Source of the DNA: Bacteroidetes bacterium UBA1952
GTDB taxonomy: Bacteria; Bacteroidota; Bacteroidia; Chitinophagales; Chitinophagaceae
Assembly (NCBI GenBank): GCA_002336725.1
Contig: DDEO01000044.1
Coordinates: 23,875-35,807, forward strand
Reading direction: 5' to 3'
Length of the DNA stretch: 11,933 bases
Position 1 is the stretch's first letter. Each line of letters begins with the position of its first letter. Below are positions 6,521 to 11,933 of the stretch, one piece after another. A model generated the notes under the pieces. The model saw only the letters and a program-made list of their open reading frames with translations, made no database searches and was not told the origin of the DNA. Both the position numbers and the translations under genes were made by a program.

Positions 6521-7522
6521 TTATTCGGGGTGATACTGGTTTAAAAGGGATTTAAATTTTGAAACCGTCTCTGCAACAGAAAGCGTGGATTTTCCGCCGG
6601 AGGCATTAAAATGGCCGCCGCCGTTGAAATGGTTGCGGGCAAATTCATTGACATCAAAATCGCCCTTGCTCCGAAAACTCATGCGCACTTCATTGGGCCG
6701 CTCGGTGATGAGCGTCGAAAAGCGAATTCCGGAAATCGAAAGCGGATAGTTCACCAGTCCTTCGGTATCGCCGGGGCCGAGGTTAAAAAGCTGTGCATCG
6801 CGCTTGGAAATGGCAATCAGCCCGCTTTTTTGTTTGGGGAAAATCTCCATGCGCTCGCCGAGGGCAAAGCCCAGAAAACGCATCCGGCTTTGCGTCCAGG
6901 AATCATAAATGGCTTCATGAACGGGCGTATGTTCCAGGCCGCGGTCTTTGAGGTCGGCCACTACGCGATGCACGCTTGCCGTTGTGGCCGGAAACCGGAA
7001 CGCGCCGGTGTCGGTCAGCAGGCCGGTGTAGATACACTGGGCCATGTCGGCGTTAATCTTATCCTGTCCGCCGTGCTGAACGATAAAATCATACACCATT
7101 TCGCAGGTCGAGCTTTTGCCGGGCAGCGAAGTGCCGCAATAAAACTCGTCTTTGGGAAACATATGGTGGTCGATGAGCACACGCGGCGCGGCGGCTTCGC
7201 GCAGGGGCATTTCCAGCGTCTGGGTGCGCGTCAGGTCGTTGAGGTCGAGACAGAAAATGACTTCCGCTTCGCGCAAAGCGTCGAGAACGGGGTGGGGGCG
7301 GGCTTCGTAGTTGAGGACTTCATCTATGCCCGGCAGCCAGCCCAGAAAAGGCGGCACCTCCGAAGGAACAACCGGCGTAACGCTGTGTCCGCAGGCGCGC
7401 AGATAATGCGTCAGGCCCAGCGTAGAGCCAACGGCATCGCCATCGGGGCGGTAGTGCGTAACGATAACAATCCGGCGCGGGACTGCCAGCAAGGGGAAAA
7501 TTTCCTGAATGGGTAATAACAC
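6521..7522 (-). CDS. nrnA: DHH-family phosphoesterase, NrnA-like (nanoRNase / pAp phosphatase)
   Basis: A 333-aa cytoplasmic protein with both parts of the NrnA family. The DHH domain (about 15-185) carries metal ligands in HYRPDGDAVGS (H23, D27, D29), D93 in CLDLND, the DHH triad at 118-120 (LIDHH) and D171 in GLLTDTGAFRF. The DHHA1 domain (about 225-330) carries the substrate-binding GGGHFNASGG (301-310). Known members remove nucleotides from 2-5-nt RNAs at the end of mRNA decay and/or dephosphorylate 3'-phosphoadenosine 5'-phosphate; the balance cannot be read from sequence. The start is GTG at 7522: it lies eight residues before the first conserved strand, and the next in-frame ATG is far inside the domain. 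A promoter-like TACCTTCG (7527-7534) sits just 4 nt before it. It is first in a two-gene minus-strand unit with the FKBP gene. Confidence 0.88.
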   Translation of the reverse strand: MLLPIQEIFPLLAVPRRIVIVTHYRPDGDAVGSTLGLTHYLRACGHSVTPVVPSEVPPFLGWLPGIDEVLNYEARPHPVLDALREAEVIFCLDLNDLTRTQTLEMPLREAAAPRVLIDHHMFPKDEFYCGTSLPGKSSTCEMVYDFIVQHGGQDKINADMAQCIYTGLLTDTGAFRFPATTASVHRVVADLKDRGLEHTPVHEAIYDSWTQSRMRFLGFALGERMEIFPKQKSGLIAISKRDAQLFNLGPGDTEGLVNYPLSISGIRFSTLITERPNEVRMSFRSKGDFDVNEFARNHFNGGGHFNASGGKSTLSVAETVSKFKSLLNQYHPE

Positions 7523-7601
7523 GGCGCGAAGGTAACCGCTTGTTTATTGCGAAATGCCCTTGTAATTTGAGAAATCCTACCTATACGATGCTTCAACCCG
7601 C

Positions 7602-7788
7602 CGACCCCCTGATTTAAGGGGTCACACCCCTTGATTTAATCCTCTGACCCCTTGATTTAACCCTCTGACCCCTTAATTTAACCCTCCGACCCCTTGATTT
7701 AAGGGGGTACACCCCTTGATTTAACCCGTTGACCCCTTGATTTGACCCTCCGACCCTTTGATTTAAGGGGTCACACCCCTTAAATCAA
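7602..7788. repeat. about 21-bp tandem repeat array with internal palindromes
   Basis: Nine units of about 21 bp, starting near 7602, 7623, 7645, 7666, 7688, 7709, 7730, 7751 and 7772, share the core GACCCCTTGATTTAA. Junctions are of two kinds: direct (AACCCTCTGACCCC and variants) and palindromic (AAGGGGTCACACCCC after units 1 and 8; AAGGGGGTACACCCC after unit 5). The last two units make a perfect 14-bp stem (7758-7771 / 7775-7788) with a CAC loop. The array lies between two minus-strand genes, downstream of the VWA gene and upstream of the NrnA-like gene. It is not a CRISPR array: there are no unique spacers. Confidence 0.85.
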
Positions 7789-7970
7789 GCCAAATGAGGC
7801 TTTTTATGCTTTGCAAGGCATAAAGTAAGTGTACCGGGCACGTGTATTCTGCTTTGCGACTTGCATAGTATAAAGGGCGGGGCAATTGGTTTATGCTATC
7901 GCCTGGATGCCGGGCCGCATGAATACAGGCCTCGCGGCCCGGAACGAACCTTGTATCCTCTAAAATAATT
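7789..7970. other. intergenic stretch with two hairpins, no gene
   Basis: The remainder of the 448-bp gap between the VWA and NrnA-like genes. An imperfect hairpin is built on TTTATGC (7803-7809) and GCATAAA (7818-7824). A 9-bp perfect G/C stem CCGGGCCGC (7910-7918) / GCGGCCCGG (7934-7942) has a 15-nt loop and lies about 30 bp beyond the VWA stop, where it could serve as a terminator, although no U-tract follows on the minus strand. No coding region is supported. Confidence 0.5.
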
Positions 7971-9977
7971 TCATGGAGCTACTTGCCGCCGCACCAGCCA
8001 TTCCGCCGTTGCCACGGCCAAAATCAATACAAACATCCATTTCCAGTCTATCAGCGGCTTGGGTGCTTCGTTGGTTTCGATGCGGGGCTTGAGCGCGTCG
8101 CCGGATTGCAATTCTTTGAAGAGATTATCGGCCTGCTGCCAGGGGCGCACCGTTCCCTTAAACCGCCCCGCCAGCGACTGTAACAAAGGATAATCAGCAC
8201 CGGTTTGCAGCAGTTCGAGCGGCATTTCCGACACCACAAAGCTGCCGCCGTCGGTGTAGGTTTTGCCGTCTGCCGTAGCCCGTCCGCTAAAGCGATAGCT
8301 GCCCGGCAAAAGCGAACCCATATACAGCCGGTAGCCACTGCCCACGCGCTCCATCCGGAAATTGCGCACCCGTCCCGCGCTGTCGGTAACAGCTATGCTC
8401 ACTTCGGCATCATTTACGCTCTGATTTCCGGCGTTCAGTAAATACCCGTTCAATACCACGCCTTCGCCGTCGTTCCATTCCCATTTGGGCATATCCAGCC
8501 GGAATTTTCGCTCGCCCATGCCGGCGGCCAGAAACGCCACCGTTTGCCGGATGCATTCATCAACAATGCGCTGTTCCTTGCGCTGCCGGTATTCCGAAAG
8601 TCGCCAGCGCCAGATGCCTTCGCCCATCGTTACTGCACCCGCAGGCCGACCGCTGCGCAAAACCCACAGCGGAAAAGCCGGATTCTCCCGTTGCCGCAAC
8701 AGCATCTGCGCATCGGCAGCCACACGCCAGCCATTTCCGGAAACCGAGAGCGGCGGCAGGCGGTCGGTGAGCGCATCGAGGCCGGGCGGCGGCACAAACA
8801 GCGAAAAACCGGCAGCCGGCGGCAGGGCGTAGGAAAAACGCTGCATCTGTGTTGCGCCCTCAACCGCTACTATTTGTTGTTCGGCGTTGAAAGCACTCGC
8901 CGCCGTGGTGGGCGTAAGGATATACCAGGTGGGGATTTTGGGAGCCGGACCAGCGGTGGCGGGCAGGCCGTGCAGAATGGCCACATCATATCCGGCGGTG
9001 TTGGGCGCGTTGCCGGTCTGAACGGTTACCTCGTAGCTCTCGACGCTTTCCAGTGCTTCGCGCAGGGCCTTGATGTCGGGGTGGGGAACGGCGGCAGCGA
9101 GCAGGATTTTCTTTTTCTGATCCACCACTTCCACATAAAAGCGACGCGTGTTGTTCTGCGTATTGCGTTCGCCGGGCGCGGGCGGCAGATTCAGCGTATA
9201 ACTGTAAATACCCGCTTTAGGTGCAGCAAGCGTGAACGAGGCTGCGCGGTCGAAGCGATCGCCGGAAATAGTGAAGGATTGGGAGCCATTTGCGCCGCCG
9301 CCGGTGAGCAAAGCGGTGGTCGCCAGTCCGTTGAGGCCGGTCGCCAGCAGGTCGGCGCGCACCTCAAAAGTGCTGCCTTTGGCAACGGTACGCGGCGCAT
9401 AAACACGCCCGATGCGCAGGTCTTTTTCCAGCGCCGTGTCGCCTACCGAAAGAATATGCACCGGCGCGGTGAGCGGCAGGGCGGCGTAGAGCGGGTTGCT
9501 GCCGGCATTGAAGCGCCCATCGGTGGCCAGAATGACGGCAGCGGGCGGGCGTTTTCCGGAACGCGCGGCGGCGGCTTCCAGTGCTTCGGTGATATTGGTG
9601 AAAGCATCGGAATACCGGAAAAGGCTGTCCTGCCGGATGCCATTGCCAAAGGCCAAAGAAAGCACCCGCACCTCTTTTTCCAGACTGCGGCTCAGGGCTT
9701 CTATTTTTTTCCGGAAAGCAGCCGTGTCGCCTTCGAGCGCCGCACGGATGGAGCGGGAGTCGTCCTGCAAAATGACAATGGTTTGCTGCCGCGTTTCGGA
9801 TTGCCGGAAGGGCAGGGTAGGCGATAGCAATAGCAGCCACACCAGCAGCCACACCAGGCTGCGCAACAGGGCAGTGAGCCACGGACGCGGCACGCCTCTT
9901 TTTTTATCTGCACGAAAAACGAGCAGCCCCGCAACGAGTGCGCTCCCAAAAGCAAGAATCCACAGCAAAACGGACAT
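7971..9977 (-). CDS. VWA-domain membrane protein
   Basis: A 668-aa protein anchored in the inner membrane. Two transmembrane helices lie near the N-terminus (about 3-21 and 36-56). A von Willebrand factor A-like domain follows: metal-site motif D-x-S-x-S as QDDSRS (71-76), Thr in FTNITEAL (about 126-133) and TDG at 152-154 within VILATDGRFNAGS. A long beta-rich middle contains AAAVPHPDIKALREAL and YDVAILHGLP, reminiscent of the extra domain seen in Bacteroidota VWA membrane proteins. A last transmembrane helix (WKWMFVLILAVATAEWL) precedes a short RRQVAP tail. With all metal-site residues present it may bind protein ligands; the function is unknown, with only loose resemblance to BatA/B-type proteins. 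The frame opens upstream to 10049, but that part is low-complexity repeat; ATG 9977 begins directly at the first helix. Divergent from the MFS gene. Confidence 0.85.
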   Translation of the reverse strand: MSVLLWILAFGSALVAGLLVFRADKKRGVPRPWLTALLRSLVWLLVWLLLLSPTLPFRQSETRQQTIVILQDDSRSIRAALEGDTAAFRKKIEALSRSLEKEVRVLSLAFGNGIRQDSLFRYSDAFTNITEALEAAAARSGKRPPAAVILATDGRFNAGSNPLYAALPLTAPVHILSVGDTALEKDLRIGRVYAPRTVAKGSTFEVRADLLATGLNGLATTALLTGGGANGSQSFTISGDRFDRAASFTLAAPKAGIYSYTLNLPPAPGERNTQNNTRRFYVEVVDQKKKILLAAAVPHPDIKALREALESVESYEVTVQTGNAPNTAGYDVAILHGLPATAGPAPKIPTWYILTPTTAASAFNAEQQIVAVEGATQMQRFSYALPPAAGFSLFVPPPGLDALTDRLPPLSVSGNGWRVAADAQMLLRQRENPAFPLWVLRSGRPAGAVTMGEGIWRWRLSEYRQRKEQRIVDECIRQTVAFLAAGMGERKFRLDMPKWEWNDGEGVVLNGYLLNAGNQSVNDAEVSIAVTDSAGRVRNFRMERVGSGYRLYMGSLLPGSYRFSGRATADGKTYTDGGSFVVSEMPLELLQTGADYPLLQSLAGRFKGTVRPWQQADNLFKELQSGDALKPRIETNEAPKPLIDWKWMFVLILAVATAEWLVRRQVAP

Positions 9978-10016
9978 TGCCCCGAAAGTAAGGGCTGTCA
10001 GACGAAAGTCGAAAGA

Positions 10017-10049
10017 CAAAAGTATCAAGACAAAAGACGAAAGACACAA
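10017..10049 (-). promoter_or_regulatory. candidate promoter of the VWA gene
   Basis: On the minus strand TACTTTTG (10024-10017) matches the Bacteroidota -7 consensus TAnnTTTG exactly, and TTG (10049-10047) stands 22 bp upstream as a possible -33 element. It would start transcription about 35 bp before the ATG at 9977. The region is built of GTATCAA/AAAGAC-type repeats that contain such words often, so chance is a real alternative. Confidence 0.35.
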
Positions 10050-10070
10050 GTATCAAGACAAAAGACAGAA

Positions 10071-10140
10071 GTATCAAGTATCAAGTATCAAGTATCAAGT
10101 ATCAAGTATCAAGTATCAAGTATCAAGTATCAAGTATCAA
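10071..10140. repeat. heptanucleotide tandem array (GTATCAA)10
   Basis: Ten perfect head-to-tail copies of GTATCAA with no mismatch, flanked at 9997-10070 and 10141-10155 by degenerate relatives (AAGTATCAAGACAAAAGAC-like). It lies about 95-165 bp upstream of the VWA start, next to the candidate promoter at 10017-10049. Perfect identity suggests recent expansion by slippage, so copy number probably varies between strains. Confidence 0.95.
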
Positions 10141-10257
10141 GAAAGACAAAAGACGGGAGACACAAGGCAAGGGATGAATGGGGATGTTGCAGGAACGCGA
10201 CAGGAGGCGCGTTCGGAATCAATGGGGACAAAACCGAGGTGCAAGTATTTCGATAAG

Positions 10258-10277
10258 ATTCCGCCTTTCGGCGGAAT
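10258..10277. repeat. short hairpin of ATTCCGCC type
   Basis: ATTCCGCC (10258-10265) pairs perfectly with GGCGGAAT (10270-10277) around TTTC; GAC and an A-run follow. The form GATTCCGCC...GGCGGAATGAC resembles dispersed extragenic palindromes. No T-tract follows on the plus strand and none follows the stem on the minus strand, so it is not called a terminator. Confidence 0.5.
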
Positions 10278-10322
10278 GACAAAAAAAATAATCAAACCCA
10301 TGACCCTTCGACAATGAACGCT

Positions 10323-10493
10323 CATCAACAACAATCATCAACTCCCATCAACTCCCATCAACTCCCATCAACTCCCATCAACTCCCATCAACTCCCATCA
10401 ACAACCATCAACCTGCCATCAACCACTCATCAACAAACATCAACCTTCATCAACGTTCATCAACGTCATCAACAACCACCAACCCTCATCAAC
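10323..10493. repeat. 10-bp phased CATCAAC repeat array
   Basis: Sixteen exact CATCAAC words, plus one CACCAAC at 10477, begin at 10323, 10336, 10346, 10356, 10366, 10376, 10386, 10396, 10406, 10417, 10428, 10438, 10448, 10458, 10467 and 10487. The centre (10341-10400) is six perfect copies of the 10-mer ACTCCCATCA. Outside it the three-base spacers differ while the 7-mer and the 9-11 bp step are kept. The array lies in the divergent region, upstream of the MFS gene. An open frame across it has only low-complexity translation and is not called a gene. Confidence 0.9.
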
Positions 10494-10495
10494 CC

Positions 10496-10565
10496 ATGAA
10501 ACATGAAACATGAAACATGAAACATGAAACATGAAACATGAAACATGAAACATGAAACATGAAAC
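10496..10565 (+). repeat. heptanucleotide tandem array (ATGAAAC)10 at the exporter start
   Basis: Ten perfect head-to-tail copies of ATGAAAC. The tenth (10559) is in frame with the MFS gene and would add 12 residues before its preferred ATG at 10595, which is itself followed by AAAC. Copies 1-8 each open a five-codon frame, MKHET and stop, because the sixth codon is TGA formed by the second-next copy. Copy 9 opens the +1 frame. The array ends 29 bp before the preferred start, in the expected leader of the mRNA. Confidence 0.95.
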
Positions 10566-10594
10566 GTCCCTTATTTTTACTCCCTTTTTTCACT

Positions 10595-11851
10595 ATGAAA
10601 CTTTCCCGCAGCGCCGCAGTCGGCTTTATCTTCATCACGCTCACGATTGATGTGATTGGCTTCGGGCTGATTATCCCCGTGATGCCGGATTTGTTGCAGG
10701 AATTGCTTCACATTCCGCTTAATGAAACCAGCAAATGGGGCGGCTATCTGATAGCGGCCTTTGCTACGATGCAGTTTCTGTTTGCGCCCTTGATGGGCAA
10801 CCTCAGCGACCGCTATGGCCGGCGACCGGTCATCCTGATTTCGCTGCTCGCCTTTTGCCTCGATTATATTATTCTGGCGCTGGCACCCAACTACTGGATA
10901 TTGTTCCTGGGGCGCATCCTTTCCGGCATGACGGGGGCGAGTTTTACCGCAGCCAGCGCCTATATCGCAGATGTAAGCACCGACGAGACGCGCTCCAAAA
11001 ACTTCGGGCTTATCGGCGCGGCCTTTGGCGTGGGCTTTATCCTCGGCCCCGCGCTCGGCGGTTTTCTGGCCTCCTGGGGTACGCGGATGCCGTTTTATGC
11101 AGCGGCAGTGCTGTGTTTTCTGAATTTCCTCTACGGCTATTTCGTTTTGCCGGAGTCTTTAAAACCGGAAAACCGACGGCCTTTTGAGTGGAAACGGGCC
11201 AATCCGGTGGGTTCGCTGCGCTTTTTTGGGAAATACCAAACCATCTCCGCGCTGGTAATTGCCTTTGTCTTTATCAACCTCGCGGCCCACGCAGTGCAAA
11301 GCAACTGGAGTTATTTCACCATGTATGTTTTCCAATGGACAGAGCGGCAGGTGGGCATTTCGCTGGCCATCGTGGGCGCACTGGTTGGCCTGGTACAGGG
11401 CGTTTTGATACGGTTTGTAAATCCGAAGCTGGGCGAAGCGCGAAGTGCTTATCTCGGTTTGGCACTTTATACAATAGGCCTCGCGCTCTTTGCCTTTGCC
11501 ACACAGGGCTGGATGATGTATGTCTTTCTGCTTCCATATTGCCTCGGCGGTTTTGCCGGGCCGGCCTTGCAGTCCATCATCACCAAAGAAGTGGATGTAA
11601 GCGAGCAGGGGCAGTTGCAGGGCAGCCTCACGAGCCTGATGAGCCTCACGTCTATCTTCGGCCCGCTGATTATGACGCGGCTGTTTTATTTCGCAACCGA
11701 TAAAAAAAGCAGTTTTCACTTCCCCGGTGCGCCGTTTTTGCTGGGAGCCATCTTTATGTTCATCAGCCTGGCGCTTACGTGGCGGGTGCTTTCGGGCCGG
11801 CGGGATCGTCGGAAGCAGCAAAGGCTGGCAGCGCGGGAAGCCGAGTTATAG
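10595..11851 (+). CDS. MFS drug/proton antiporter-like exporter (TCR/Tet type)
   Basis: A 418-aa inner-membrane transporter with about 12 hydrophobic helices, the usual length for the DHA1/Tet group. Family motifs: helix 1 GFIFITLTIDVIGFGLIIPV (10-29), with the membrane-embedded Asp19 typical of TetA-like proteins; motif A GNLSDRYGRRP (68-78) between helices 2 and 3; ASAYIADVSTDETRSK in helix 4 and its loop (120-135); and antiporter motif C GAAFGVGFILGPALGG (141-156) in helix 5. The tail after the last helix is strongly basic (RRDRRKQQR). It probably exports small molecules in exchange for protons; the substrate, and any link to tetracycline, cannot be told. ATG 10595 gives the N-terminus usual in the family (MKLSRSAAVGFIFITL). 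An in-frame ATG at 10559 inside the heptamer array would add MKRPLFLLPFFT. TATTTTTA (10572-10579) is one base from a -7 box and supports the later start weakly. Confidence 0.88.
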   Translation: MKLSRSAAVGFIFITLTIDVIGFGLIIPVMPDLLQELLHIPLNETSKWGGYLIAAFATMQFLFAPLMGNLSDRYGRRPVILISLLAFCLDYIILALAPNYWILFLGRILSGMTGASFTAASAYIADVSTDETRSKNFGLIGAAFGVGFILGPALGGFLASWGTRMPFYAAAVLCFLNFLYGYFVLPESLKPENRRPFEWKRANPVGSLRFFGKYQTISALVIAFVFINLAAHAVQSNWSYFTMYVFQWTERQVGISLAIVGALVGLVQGVLIRFVNPKLGEARSAYLGLALYTIGLALFAFATQGWMMYVFLLPYCLGGFAGPALQSIITKEVDVSEQGQLQGSLTSLMSLTSIFGPLIMTRLFYFATDKKSSFHFPGAPFLLGAIFMFISLALTWRVLSGRRDRRKQQRLAAREAEL

Positions 11852-11933
11852 GTCTGGTAGAAATTCCGGAAATTTCCGGAAAACAGGCATTTGGTTGCGG
11901 GCGTTGAGATTAGGCTTCTTGCGAAAGTAGTTT
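11852..11933. other. downstream flank with paired TTCCGGAA sites
   Basis: No gene or terminator is seen in the 82 bp after the exporter stop. Two copies of the window-wide palindrome TTCCGGAA lie here at 11864-11871 and 11874-11881, exactly 10 bp apart. The window ends before the next gene. Confidence 0.5.

Noticed and set aside
6611..7516. A 301-codon open frame on the plus strand opposite the nrnA-like gene, and a similar one at 5788-6555 opposite the FKBP gene
   Set aside because: Both are antisense to genes with clear domains, and their translations show no motifs or proper start context.
7602..7788. CRISPR array
   Set aside because: The about 21-bp units are contiguous, with similar linkers and no unique spacers; no cas genes are nearby. 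The same holds for the arrays at 10071-10565.
8544..9827. A 427-codon open frame on the plus strand
   Set aside because: It is antisense to the VWA gene; the translation is rich in R, G and Q with no domain, a typical shadow in G/C-rich coding DNA.
10314..10499. A 61-codon frame translating the CATCAAC array into a TPINSHQLPS-type repeat protein
   Set aside because: It exists only because a 10-bp unit reads as a 10-residue period; it has no start context or complexity beyond the DNA repeat.
10595..11851. Calling the exporter a tetracycline resistance gene
   Set aside because: Family motifs support only a TCR/Tet-type MFS antiporter; sequence alone does not fix the substrate, and the context is chromosomal with no mobile resistance signature.

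Overview
The window looks like a chromosomal stretch from a member of the Bacteroidota, most likely of the Chitinophagales/Saprospiria type. This rests on a carboxypeptidase-like/plug/beta-barrel outer membrane protein beside a GLPGLI-family secreted protein, a TAnnTTTG-type promoter box in front of the former, no obvious Shine-Dalgarno sites, and a TCR/Tet-type MFS exporter. There are no rRNA, tRNA or CRISPR features and no recognisable phage or transposase genes.

Layout, left to right. folB (dihydroneopterin aldolase, minus, 217-570) is followed by a short GIY-YIG nuclease gene (plus, 940-1248) bracketed by two nearly identical copies of a palindromic repeat (685-830 and 1274-1413). Next come a large outer membrane beta-barrel protein (plus, 1556-4339) and a GLPGLI-family secreted protein (plus, 4487-5212), which probably work as a pair at the cell envelope. 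A strong terminator (5499-5536) closes a minus-strand operon read right to left: an NrnA-like DHH phosphoesterase (7522-6521), then a secreted two-domain FKBP peptidyl-prolyl isomerase with a His-rich tail (6489-5530). A VWA-domain membrane protein (minus, 9977-7971) and an MFS exporter (plus, 10595-11851) are divergently transcribed from a 617-bp region made almost entirely of tandem repeats.

The genes belong to known families and several are housekeeping. The unusual part is what lies between and across them. (i) The palindrome TTCCGGAA occurs 17 times, against about 0.2 expected by chance, both inside and between genes. (ii) A GIY-YIG gene sits between two copies of a palindromic repeat. 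(iii) Most intergenic gaps hold a different tandem repeat: units of 15 bp, about 21 bp, 7 bp (GTATCAA x10), 10 bp (CATCAAC with helical phasing) and 7 bp (ATGAAAC x10). The last ATGAAAC copy supplies an alternative start codon for the exporter, and eight upstream copies each open a five-codon mini-ORF. I see no complete novel multi-gene defence or metabolic system here. The best candidates for something undescribed are the repeat-nuclease unit, the over-abundant octamer, and the repeat-packed divergent control region.
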